Assembly (NCBI GenBank): GCA_949775045.1
Contig: OX459095.1
Span: 19,768,311-19,832,310, forward strand
DNA length: 64,000 nucleotides
Reading direction: 5' to 3'
Source of the DNA: Metridium senile
Lineage: Eukaryota; Cnidaria; Anthozoa; Actiniaria; Metridiidae
The notes below the pieces were generated by a model that was not told where the DNA came from, did not search any database, and was given only the letters and a program-made list of their open reading frames with translations. The position numbers were made by a program, and so were the translations under genes. This document shows positions 1 to 12,000 of the stretch, one piece after another. Numbering within the stretch: the first letter of the stretch is position 1; every line of letters starts with the position of its first letter.

Positions 1-2
1 AG

Positions 3-98
3 ACTACCACCAAAAGTAGAGAAAACACTGAACTGATTACTGTTACTAGGACTAAATCAGGACGTTTAGTTAAACCTCCAAAGAGATATTCGTATTGA
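3..98 (+). CDS. C-terminal end of an LTR-retroelement polyprotein (partial)
   Basis: This frame is open from the window edge to a TGA at 96-98. The last residues include TRTKSGRLVKPPKRYSY, a basic tail of the kind that closes Gypsy-type pol polyproteins (R-T-K/R-S-G-R-x-V-K-P-P). A purine-rich tract and an LTR-like TG start follow within 35 bp, which fits the end of pol just before the 3' LTR. Only about 32 codons are visible, so the assignment to Gypsy rather than another LTR clade is an inference. Confidence 0.5.
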   Translation, partial: TTTKSRENTELITVTRTKSGRLVKPPKRYSY

Positions 99-120
99 AC
101 GTAAAATTGTAAATTTTACT

Positions 121-247
121 GGGGGGAGGGTGTTAGGTGTTATGGGTTACCTGTGTAAAGGATATTATGGGATGTAGAGATAGCCTCGTGTAGTAAAGGT
201 TATGTTGGCACGTTCACTGTGTTTACTGTATTTATCTTATCATAACA
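121..247 (+). mobile_element. Polypurine tract and short 3' LTR of a retroelement
   Basis: The purine tract GGGGGGAGGG (121-130) is followed directly by TGTTAGG and the block ends in CATAACA at 247. The ends therefore form the inverted TGTTA/TAACA termini typical of LTRs, enclosing 117 bp. From 248 the sequence matches the satellite-flank copy at about 20,048 (GCGTTTTTACACAAGC), so 247 is a real insertion edge. At 117 bp the LTR is unusually short, either a naturally small LTR or an internally deleted one. The 5' half of the element lies outside the window. Confidence 0.55.
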
Positions 248-930
248 CGCGTTTTTACACAAGCTGGGTCCAAACTAATTAGAAAGTGTAGTAAGTAACT
301 GTTAATGCATCGATTTAATTGGTTATTCAAGTTTAACACAATTCACTCGTTGGGTCATTTTTGCAATAAGTAACTGTGGCTATAATGATTAAATCAGTTA
401 TTTCTACTATCTTACTATTACTACTACTGAATTTCTACTTTTAATTGTGAGAGATCTTTCAGTCCACAAGCTTTTTCAACAAATACTCTACTGCATGGAC
501 TAGTATATAGTGCTAACTGTGTAAATGATGCAAATTAAAATACTACATAAACGTATTATTTGAGTATCTTCTTTTTAACTGGATGGACCGATGTACTTTG
601 AGTAATCACTTATCTGCAGACATTAAACCGTTAGAATGTACACAAACTGGGTCCAAACCTATTAGAATGTGTAGTGAGTAACTGTAAATGCATCGATTTA
701 ATTACTCAAATGCAATTATTCAAGTTCAACACAACGCTTGAATCATTTTTGCAATATAAGTAACCATAGCTATAACGATATAATCAGTTATTTTAGCATT
801 AACCACTACTCGTTTTTTTTTTTTTTTTGCAGCTATCAGTTACATGTTGTTTTCGGTTTTTCTAGAGCTCAACAGTAGACAATGTGAGTTAGCTAACTTG
901 AAAGCTCCCGCAATGTGAGTTAATTAACAT
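248..930. repeat. Diverged satellite monomers, left flank of the array
   Basis: Blocks here match the central satellite with many differences, for example the stretch near 440-560 (GTGAGAGATCTTTCAGTCC followed by the CTCTACTG..GACTAGT block) and the recurrent ATGCATCGATTTA motif. The block at 248-430 also matches 20,048-20,200 beyond the far side of the array. Array edges are thus older and unhomogenised compared with the core. A T-run of about 16 lies near 812-828. Confidence 0.7.
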
Positions 931-1928
931 CATCGCCAACTATTCCGGACTTCCGCCAGTCATCGAGGCCAGCGGATACCATGTGTAAAATAGAAAGTAA
1001 ACACCGATTCGGGATTTCAAGATAGAATCAAAATCGATTGTACAAAACTAAGTTCAATACGACTCTTTAAGTCAATTTAACACCAAAGGATGTTGAAGCA
1101 ACTATCAAACCGTAATTCTTGAACATTTGTAGAGTTCAATGTTATATAAAAATTGGTAATTTACAAGCGAAATAAAAACGACATGTCGACGATCTGAGGA
1201 AAGCCACAGAGAGCCCAAGCTCGCTCAGGCCTGCACTCGGTGAAACCCAACTTTCTTTCTACGGTTTGCCTTTTCTTTAACAGCTATCCCATAAAACTCT
1301 ATTGTAAATAAGACCTGGGGAAACTAGCTTCATTTTGGTATAAAACATGTCTTAGTTTGAGAAGAATTTCCAAAGTTATCGCATCACAAAGTACCTCTAC
1401 TTGAAGGAAAGATTGCAAGTATATGGCGTCTTACGAACGTCAATTCAATTTGGAGCTTTTTCAAAGTTAAAAAGGAACGATAAAACCTCGTTCGATCGAC
1501 TACAAATTTCACACAAGCAATTAATGATGTATTTAATTTATGGAACTGGTACGGTAAAATGAGGTAACAAGCTTTGATTTTGAAAAACGATGCTCTGAAC
1601 ATCACACTTTTCGTGTTTTTCTTGCAATTTTACAATCTGAATATTTCTGAATACAGAGCATGTATGGAAACAAAAATGAACTATCGAAAGGAAATTAAAG
1701 GTTTCTCTTCAATAAATAAAGCTATGTTTGGTAAAAATCAAATGTTTTAATTTAATATAATATATTTCCAGTCAGGTAAATTGACAAATCCTTACCAACA
1801 ATTTTATAATTCGAAAATAACTTTGATTCTCTATACATTTCTTTGTAAAATCTGATAAAATTATCTACCGCTTTTATGTTGCACCGCTGACCTTGTGAGT
1901 GGGCGCATGGCCGGAATAGTTGGCGATG
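931..1928. mobile_element. Non-autonomous DNA transposon, CATCGCC family, copy 1 (998 bp)
   Basis: The element starts CATCGCCAACTATTCCGG and ends with its exact reverse complement, an 18-bp terminal inverted repeat. It sits inside a decayed satellite unit: the flanking GAGTTAATTAAC and AGCTCCCGCAATG segments are contiguous in related sequence near 19,190-19,215. A second copy with the same termini and interior is at 51,151-52,635. No convincing transposase frame is present; the minus-strand frame at 1384-1605 has no recognisable domain. The superfamily is not clear because the target duplication is ambiguous (possibly ACA on both sides). Confidence 0.75.
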
Positions 1929-2645
1929 AACAGCTCCCGCAATGTTATTACTAATTGCACAAAAAAAAAATCAAAATAACATAACATAACATCTGGAGAG
2001 TGGGATTTTGGTGGCGTTTAAGTAATATTTTCAATTTTTCATTGTCACAGCAGAGAAATATGAAATTCAATTTAAATTGAATTGCTACTTTAAGTTGTGA
2101 GAGATTTTTCAGTCCACAAGCTAATTCAACAAATACTCTACTGGACTAGTACGTAGTGGTCACTCAAATAACTGGGTAAATGATGCAAATTATGATATTA
2201 TTCAGTTATTTTAATTAGTAACAACTTCTCAGGCGCGCAGCCGGTTTTGCCCAGAGTAACTGGAGCTGATACATCGAGTTAGTCAGTTATTTCATCGACC
2301 TTAGCTGCAGTCGATTTCTTCAGTGAATAAATGTAGATGCATTTTCGATTTACATAATAAAATGAAATGGAATTTCTAGATCATGCAGACTTTCTTTTAC
2401 AGTGTACATTTATATAAGAAGTAAAAATTACCTTTCAAAGACCTACAAAGTTGACTTCCAAAGTATTGCACTTTCCCAAACACTAGAGTAATGTTGTTTT
2501 CGGTCTTTCTAGAGCTAATCAGTAGACAATGTGAATTAATTAAAATCAAAATAACATAACATAACATCTGGAGAGTGGGATTTTGGTGGCGTTTAAGTAA
2601 TACTTTCAATTTTTCATTGTCACAGCAGAGAAATATGAAATTCAA

Positions 2646-5600
2646 TTTAAATTGAATTGCTACTTTAAGTTGTGAGAGATTTTTCAGTCCACAAGCTAAT
2701 TCAACAAATACTCTACTGGACTAGTACGTAGTGGTCACTCAAATAACTGGGTAAATGATGCAAATTATGATATTATATGATATACTTATTATTTGATTAT
2801 TTTGTTTTTGGTCCTTTTAGGCGTTTTGCAATGAGTGACTGGATGTAGTTATATGTTAAATGTAGATGCATCGATTTATTCAGTTATTTTAATTAGTAAC
2901 GGCAACTTCTCAGGCGCGCAGCCGGTTTTGCCCAGAGTAACTGTAGCTGATACATCGAGTTAGTCAGTTATTTCATCGACCTTAGCTGCAGTCGATTTCT
3001 TCAGTGAATAAATGTAGATGCATTTTCGATTTACATAATAAAATGAAATGGAATTTCTAGATCATGCAGACTTTCTTTTACAGTGTACATTTATATAAGA
3101 AGTAAAAATTACCTTTCAAAGACCTACAAAGTTGACTTCCAAAGTATTGCGCTTTCCCAAACACTAGAGTAATGTTGTTTTCGGTCTTTCTAGAGCTAAT
3201 CAGTAGACAATGTGAATTAATTAAAATCAAAATAACATAACATAACATCTGGAGAGTGGGATTTTGGTGGCGTTTAAGTAATATTTTCAATTTTTCATTG
3301 TCACAGCAGAGAAATATGAAATTCAATTTAAATTGAATTGCTACTTTAAGTTGTGAGAGATTTTTCAGTCCACAAGCTAATTCAACAAATACTCTACTGG
3401 ACTAGTACGTAGTGGTCACTCAAATAACTGGGTAAATGATGCAAATTATGATATTATTCAGTTATTTTAATTAGTAACAACTTCTCAGGCGCGCAGCCGG
3501 TTTTGCCCAGAGTAACTGGAGCTGATACATCGAGTTAGTCAGTTATTTCATCGACCTTAGCTGCAGTCGATTTCTTCAGTGAATAAATGTAGATGCATTT
3601 TCGATTTACATAATAAAATGAAATGGAATTTCTAGATCATGCAGACTTTCTTTTACAGTGTACATTTATATAAGAAGTAAAAATTACCTTTCAAAGACCT
3701 ACAAAGTTGACTTCCAAAGTATTGCACTTTCCCAAACACTAGAGTAATGTTGTTTTCGGTCTTTCTAGAGCTAATCAGTAGACAATGTGAATTAATTAAA
3801 ATCAAAATAACATAACATAACATCTGGAGAGTGGGATTTTGGTGGCGTTTAAGTAATACTTTCAATTTTTCATTGTCACAGCAGAGAAATATGAAATTCA
3901 ATTTAAATTGAATTGCTACTTTAAGTTGTGAGAGATTTTTCAGTCCACAAGCTAATTCAACAAATACTCTACTGGACTAGTACGTAGTGGTCACTCAAAT
4001 AACTGGGTAAATGATGCAAATTATGATATTATATGATATACTTATTATTTGATTATTTTGTTTTTGGTCCTTTTAGGCGTTTTGCAATGAGTGACTGGAT
4101 GTAGTTATATGTTAAATGTAGATGCATCGATTTATTCAGTTATTTTAATTAGTAACGGCAACTTCTCAGGCGCGCAGCCGGTTTTGCCCAGAGTAACTGG
4201 AGCTGATACATCGAGTTAGTCAGTTATTTCATCGACCTTAGCTGCAGTCGATTTCTTCAGTGAATAAATGTAGATGCATTTTCGATTTACATAATAAAAT
4301 GAAATGGAATTTCTAGATCATGCAGACTTTCTTTTACAGTGTACATTTATATAAGAAGTAAAAATTACCTTTCAAAGACCTACAAAGTTGACTTCCAAAG
4401 TATTGCGCTTTCCCAAACACTAGAGTAATGTTGTTTTCGGTCTTTCTAGAGCTAATCAGTAGACAATGTGAATTAATTAAAATCAAAATAACATAACATA
4501 ACATCTGGAGAGTGGGAGTTTGGTGGCGTTTAAGTAATATTTTCAATTTTTCATTGTCACAGCAGAGAAATATGAAATTCAATTTAAATTGAATTGCTAC
4601 TTTAAGTTGTGAGAGATTTTTCAGTCCACAAGCTAATTCAACAAATACTCTACTGGACTAGTACGTAGTGGTCACTCAAATAACTGGGTAAATGATGCAA
4701 ATTATGATATTATTCAGTTATTTTAATTAGTAACAACTTCTCAGGCGCGCAGCCGGTTTTGCCCAGAGTAACTGGAGCTGATACATCGAGTTAGTCAGTT
4801 ATTTCATCGACCTTAGCTGCAGTCGATTTCTTCAGTGAATAAATGTAGATGCATTTTCGATTTACATAATAAAATGAAATGGAATTTCTAGATCATGCAG
4901 ACTTTCTTTTACAGTGTACATTTATATAAGAAGTAAAAATTACCTTTCAAAGACCTACAAAGTTGACTTCCAAAGTATTGCACTTTCCCAAACACTAGAG
5001 TAATGTTGTTTTCGGTCTTTCTAGAGCTAATCAGTAGACAATGTGAATTAATTAAAATCAAAATAACATAACATAACATCTGGAGAGTGGGATTTTGGTG
5101 GCGTTTAAGTAATACTTTCAATTTTTCATTGTCACAGCAGAGAAATATGAAATTCAATTTAAATTGAATTGCTACTTTAAGTTGTGAGAGATTTTTCAGT
5201 CCACAAGCTAATTCAACAAATACTCTACTGGACTAGTACGTAGTGGTCACTCAAATAACTGGGTAAATGATGCAAATTATGATATTATATGATATACTTA
5301 TTATTTGATTATTTTGTTTTTGGTCCTTTTAGGCGTTTTGCAATGAGTGACTGGATGTAGTTATATGTTAAATGTAGATGCATCGATTTATTCAGTTATT
5401 TTAATTAGTAACGGCAACTTCTCAGGCGCGCAGCCGGTTTTGCCCAGAGTAACTGGAGCTGATACATCGAGTTAGTCAGTTATTTCATCGACCTTAGCTG
5501 CAGTCGATTTCTTCAGTGAATAAATGTAGATGCATTTTCGATTTACATAATAAAATGAAATGGAATTTCTAGATCATGCAGACTTTCTTTTACAGTGTAC

Positions 5601-7669
5601 ATTTATATAAGAAGTAAAAATTACCTTTCAAAGACCTACAAAGTTGACTTCCAAAGTATTGCGCTTTCCCAAACACTAGAGTAATGTTGTTTTCGGTCTT
5701 TCTAGAGCTAATCAGTAGACAATGTGAATTAATTAAAATCAAAATAACATAACATAACATCTGGAGAGTGGGAGTTTGGTGGCGTTTAAGTAATATTTTC
5801 AATTTTTCATTGTCACAGCAGAGAAATATGAAATTCAATTTAAATTGAATTGCTACTTTAAGTTGTGAGAGATTTTTCAGTCCACAAGCTAATTCAACAA
5901 ATACTCTACTGGACTAGTACGTAGTGGTCACTCAAATAACTGGGTAAATGATGCAAATTATGATATTATTCAGTTATTTTAATTAGTAACAACTTCTCAG
6001 GCGCGCAGCCGGTTTTGCCCAGAGTAACTGGAGCTGATACATCGAGTTAGTCAGTTATTTCATCGACCTTAGCTGCAGTCGATTTCTTCAGTGAATAAAT
6101 GTAGATGCATTTTCGATTTACATAATAAAATGAAATGGAATTTCTAGATCATGCAGACTTTCTTTTACAGTGTACATTTATATAAGAAGTAAAAATTACC
6201 TTTCAAAGACCTACAAAGTTGACTTCCAAAGTATTGCACTTTCCCAAACACTAGAGTAATGTTGTTTTCGGTCTTTCTAGAGCTAATCAGTAGACAATGT
6301 GAATTAATTAAAATCAAAATAACATAACATAACATCTGGAGAGTGGGATTTTGGTGGCGTTTAAGTAATACTTTCAATTTTTCATTGTCACAGCAGAGAA
6401 ATATGAAATTCAATTTAAATTGAATTGCTACTTTAAGTTGTGAGAGATTTTTCAGTCCACAAGCTAATTCAACAAATACTCTACTGGACTAGTACGTAGT
6501 GGTCACTCAAATAACTGGGTAAATGATGCAAATTATGATATTATATGATATACTTATTATTTGATTATTTTGTTTTTGGTCCTTTTAGGCGTTTTGCAAT
6601 GAGTGACTGGATGTAGTTATATGTTAAATGTAGATGCATCGATTTATTCAGTTATTTTAATTAGTAACGGCAACTTCTCAGGCGCGCAGCCGGTTTTGCC
6701 CAGAGTAACTGGAGCTGATACATCGAGTTAGTCAGTTATTTCATCGACCTTAGCTGCAGTCGATTTCTTCAGTGAATAAATGTAGATGCATTTTCGATTT
6801 ACATAATAAAATGAAATGGAATTTCTAGATCATGCAGACTTTCTTTTACAGTGTACATTTATATAAGAAGTAAAAATTACCTTTCAAAGACCTACAAAGT
6901 TGACTTCCAAAGTATTGCGCTTTCCCAAACACTAGAGTAATGTTGTTTTCGGTCTTTCTAGAGCTAATCAGTAGACAATGTGAATTAATTAAAATCAAAA
7001 TAACATAACATAACATCTGGAGAGTGGGAGTTTGGTGGCGTTTAAGTAATATTTTCAATTTTTCATTGTCACAGCAGAGAAATATGAAATTCAATTTAAA
7101 TTGAATTGCTACTTTAAGTTGTGAGAGATTTTTCAGTCCACAAGCTAATTCAACAAATACTCTACTGGACTAGTACGTAGTGGTCACTCAAATAACTGGG
7201 TAAATGATGCAAATTATGATATTATTCAGTTATTTTAATTAGTAACAACTTCTCAGGCGCGCAGCCGGTTTTGCCCAGAGTAACTGGAGCTGATACATCG
7301 AGTTAGTCAGTTATTTCATCGACCTTAGCTGCAGTCGATTTCTTCAGTGAATAAATGTAGATGCATTTTCGATTTACATAATAAAATGAAATGGAATTTC
7401 TAGATCATGCAGACTTTCTTTTACAGTGTACATTTATATAAGAAGTAAAAATTACCTTTCAAAGACCTACAAAGTTGACTTCCAAAGTATTGCACTTTCC
7501 CAAACACTAGAGTAATGTTGTTTTCGGTCTTTCTAGAGCTAATCAGTAGACAATGTGAATTAATTAAAATCAAAATAACATAACATAACATCTGGAGAGT
7601 GGGATTTTGGTGGCGTTTAAGTAATACTTTCAATTTTTCATTGTCACAGCAGAGAAATATGAAATTCAA
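2646..7669. repeat. Satellite block A: alternating 681+575-bp dimers (1256-bp higher-order repeat, x4)
   Basis: Four consecutive 1256-bp dimers are made of one long and one short monomer. The long member has TAACGGCAACTTC and the short member TAACAACTTC plus the 103-bp deletion. Long members from the second dimer on also share a GGAGTTTGG variant, and short members share TAATACTTTC. This shows that the dimer, not the monomer, was the amplified unit in this block. Confidence 0.9.
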
Positions 7670-9031
7670 TTTAAATTGAATTGCTACTTTAAGTTGTGAG
7701 AGATTTTTCAGTCCACAAGCTAATTCAACAAATACTCTACTGGACTAGTACGTAGTGGTCACTCAAATAACTGGGTAAATGATGCAAATTATGATATTAT
7801 ATGATATACTTATTATTTGATTATTTTGTTTTTGGTCCTTTTAGGCGTTTTGCAATGAGTGACTGGATGTAGTTATATGTTAAATGTAGATGCATCGATT
7901 TATTCAGTTATTTTAATTAGTAACGGCAACTTCTCAGGCGCGCAGCCGGTTTTGCCCAGAGTAACTGTAGCTGATACATCGAGTTAGTCAGTTATTTCAT
8001 CGACCTTAGCTGCAGTCGATTTCTTCAGTGAATAAATGTAGATGCATTTTCGATTTACATAATAAAATGAAATGGAATTTCTAGATCATGCAGACTTTCT
8101 TTTACAGTGTACATTTATATAAGAAGTAAAAATTACCTTTCAAAGACCTACAAAGTTGACTTCCAAAGTATTGCGTTTTCCCAAACACTAGAGTAATGTT
8201 GTTTTCGGTCTTTCTAGAGCTAATCAGTAGACAATGTGAATTAATTAAAATCAAAATAACATAACATAACATCTGGAGAGTGGGAGTTTGGTGGCGTTTA
8301 AGTAATATTTTCAATTTTTCATTGTCACAGCAGAGAAATATGAAATTCAATTTAAATTGAATTGCTACTTTAAGTTGTGAGAGATTTTTCAGTCCACAAG
8401 CTAATTCAACAAATACTCTACTGGACTAGTACGTAGTGGTCACTCAAATAACTGGGTAAATGATGCAAATTATGATATTACATGATATACTTATTATTTG
8501 ATTATTTTGTTTTTGGTCCTTTTAGGCGTTTTGCAATGAGTGACTGGATGTAGTTATATGTTAAATGTAGATGCATCGATTTATTCAGTTATTTTAATTA
8601 GTAACGGCAACTTCTCAGGCGCGCAGCCGGTTTTGCCCAGAGTAACTGTAGCTGATACATCGAGTTAGTCAGTTATTTCATCGACCTTAGCTGCAGTCGA
8701 TTTCTTCAGTGAATAAATGTAGATGCATTTTCGATTTACATAATAAAATGAAATGGAATTTCTAGATCATGCAGACTTTCTTTTACAGTGTACATTTATA
8801 TAAGAAGTAAAAATTACCTTTCAAAGACCTACAAAGTTGACTTCCAAAGTATTGCGCTTTCCCAAACACTAGAGTAATGTTGTTTTCGGTCTTTCTAGAG
8901 CTAATCAGTAGACAATGTGAATTAATTAAAATCAAAATAACATAACATAACATCTGGAGAGTGGGATTTTGGTGGCGTTTAAGTAATATTTTCAATTTTT
9001 CATTGTCACAGCAGAGAAATATGAAATTCAA
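7670..9031. repeat. Satellite transition block: two 681-bp monomers
   Basis: Two consecutive long monomers separate the dimeric block from the 678-bp block. They keep the GGC-containing TAACGGCAAC spelling of the dimer block. The second already carries GATATTACATGA, the variant fixed in the 678-bp block, so this is an intermediate in the array's history. Confidence 0.85.
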
Positions 9032-12000
9032 TTTAAATTGAATTGCTACTTTAAGTTGTGAGAGATTTTTCAGTCCACAAGCTAATTCAACAAATACTCT
9101 ACTGGACTAGTACGTAGTGGTCACTCAAATAACTGGGTAAATGATGCAAATTATGATATTACATGATATACTTATTATTTGATTATTTTGTTTTTGGTCC
9201 TTTTAGGCGTTTTGCAATGAGTGACTGGATGTAGTTATATGTTACATGTAGATGCATCGATTTATTCAGTTATTTTAATTAGTAACAACTTCTCAGGCGC
9301 GCAGCCGGTTTTGCCCAGAGTAACTGGAGCTGATACATCGAGTTAGTCAGTTATTTCATCGACCTTAGCTGCAGTCGATTTCTTCAGTGAATAAATGTAG
9401 ATGCATTTTCGATTTACATAATAAAATGAAATGGAATTTCTAGATCATGCAGACTTTCTTTTACAGTGTACATTTATATAAGAAGTAAAAATTACCTTTC
9501 AAAGACCTACAAAGTTGACTTCCAAAGTATTGCGCTTTCCCAAACACTAGAGTAATGTTGTTTTCGGTCTTTCTAGAGCTAATCAGTAGACAATGTGAAT
9601 TAATTAAAATCAAAATAACATAACATAACATCTGGAGAGTGGGATTTTGGTGGCGTTTAAGTAATATTTTCAATTTTTCATTGTCACAGCAGAGAAATAT
9701 GAAATTCAATTTAAATTGAATTGCTACTTTAAGTTGTGAGAGATTTTTCAGTCCACAAGCTAATTCAACAAATACTCTACTGGACTAGTACGTAGTGGTC
9801 ACTCAAATAACTGGGTAAATGATGCAAATTATGATATTACATGATATACTTATTATTTGATTATTTTGTTTTTGGTCCTTTTAGGCGTTTTGCAATGAGT
9901 GACTGGATGTAGTTATATGTTACATGTAGATGCATCGATTTATTCAGTTATTTTAATTAGTAACAACTTCTCAGGCGCGCAGCCGGTTTTGCCCAGAGTA
10001 ACTGGAGCTGATACATCGAGTTAGTCAGTTATTTCATCGACCTTAGCTGCAGTCGATTTCTTCAGTGAATAAATGTAGATGCATTTTCGATTTACATAAT
10101 AAAATGAAATGGAATTTCTAGATCATGCAGACTTTCTTTTACAGTGTACATTTATATAAGAAGTAAAAATTACCTTTCAAAGACCTACAAAGTTGACTTC
10201 CAAAGTATTGCGCTTTCCCAAACACTAGAGTAATGTTGTTTTCGGTCTTTCTAGAGCTAATCAGTAGACAATGTGAATTAATTAAAATCAAAATAACATA
10301 ACATAACATCTGGAGAGTGGGATTTTGGTGGCGTTTAAGTAATATTTTCAATTTTTCATTGTCACAGCAGAGAAATATGAAATTCAATTTAAATTGAATT
10401 GCTACTTTAAGTTGTGAGAGATTTTTCAGTCCACAAGCTAATTCAACAAATACTCTACTGGACTAGTACGTAGTGGTCACTCAAATAACTGGGTAAATGA
10501 TGCAAATTATGATATTACATGATATACTTATTATTTGATTATTTTGTTTTTGGTCCTTTTAGGCGTTTTGCAATGAGTGACTGGATGTAGTTATATGTTA
10601 CATGTAGATGCATCGATTTATTCAGTTATTTTAATTAGTAACAACTTCTCAGGCGCGCAGCCGGTTTTGCCCAGAGTAACTGGAGCTGATACATCGAGTT
10701 AGTCAGTTATTTCATCGACCTTAGCTGCAGTCGATTTCTTCAGTGAATAAATGTAGATGCATTTTCGATTTACATAATAAAATGAAATGGAATTTCTAGA
10801 TCATGCAGACTTTCTTTTACAGTGTACATTTATATAAGAAGTAAAAATTACCTTTCAAAGACCTACAAAGTTGACTTCCAAAGTATTGCGCTTTCCCAAA
10901 CACTAGAGTAATGTTGTTTTCGGTCTTTCTAGAGCTAATCAGTAGACAATGTGAATTAATTAAAATCAAAATAACATAACATAACATCTGGAGAGTGGGA
11001 TTTTGGTGGCGTTTAAGCAATATTTTCAATTTTTCATTGTCACAGCAGAGAAATATGAAATTCAATTTAAATTGAATTGCTACTTTAAGTTGTGAGAGAT
11101 TTTTCAGTCCACAAGCTAATTCAACAAATACTCTACTGGACTAGTACGTAGTGGTCACTCAAATAACTGGGTAAATGATGCAAATTATGATATTACATGA
11201 TATACTTATTATTTGATTATTTTGTTTTTGGTCCTTTTAGGCGTTTTGCAATGAGTGACTGGATGTAGTTATATGTTACATGTAGATGCATCGATTTATT
11301 CAGTTATTTTAATTAGTAACAACTTCTCAGGCGCGCAGCCGGTTTTGCCCAGAGTAACTGGAGCTGATACATCGAGTTAGTCAGTTATTTCATCGACCTT
11401 AGCTGCAGTCGATTTCTTCAGTGAATAAATGTAGATGCATTTTCGATTTACATAATAAAATGAAATGGAATTTCTAGATCATGCAGACTTTCTTTTACAG
11501 TGTACATTTATATAAGAAGTAAAAATTACCTTTCAAAGACCTACAAAGTTGACTTCCAAAGTATTGCGCTTTCCCAAACACTAGAGTAATGTTGTTTTCG
11601 GTCTTTCTAGAGCTAATCAGTAGACAATGTGAATTAATTAAAATCAAAATAACATAACATAACATCTGGAGAGTGGGATTTTGGTGGCGTTTAAGCAATA
11701 TTTTCAATTTTTCATTGTCACAGCAGAGAAATATGAAATTCAATTTAAATTGAATTGCTACTTTAAGTTGTGAGAGATTTTTCAGTCCACAAGCTAATTC
11801 AACAAATACTCTACTGGACTAGTACGTAGTGGTCACTCAAATAACTGGGTAAATGATGCAAATTATGATATTACATGATATACTTATTATTTGATTATTT
11901 TGTTTTTGGTCCTTTTAGGCGTTTTGCAATGAGTGACTGGATGTAGTTATATGTTACATGTAGATGCATCGATTTATTCAGTTATTTTAATTAGTAACAA

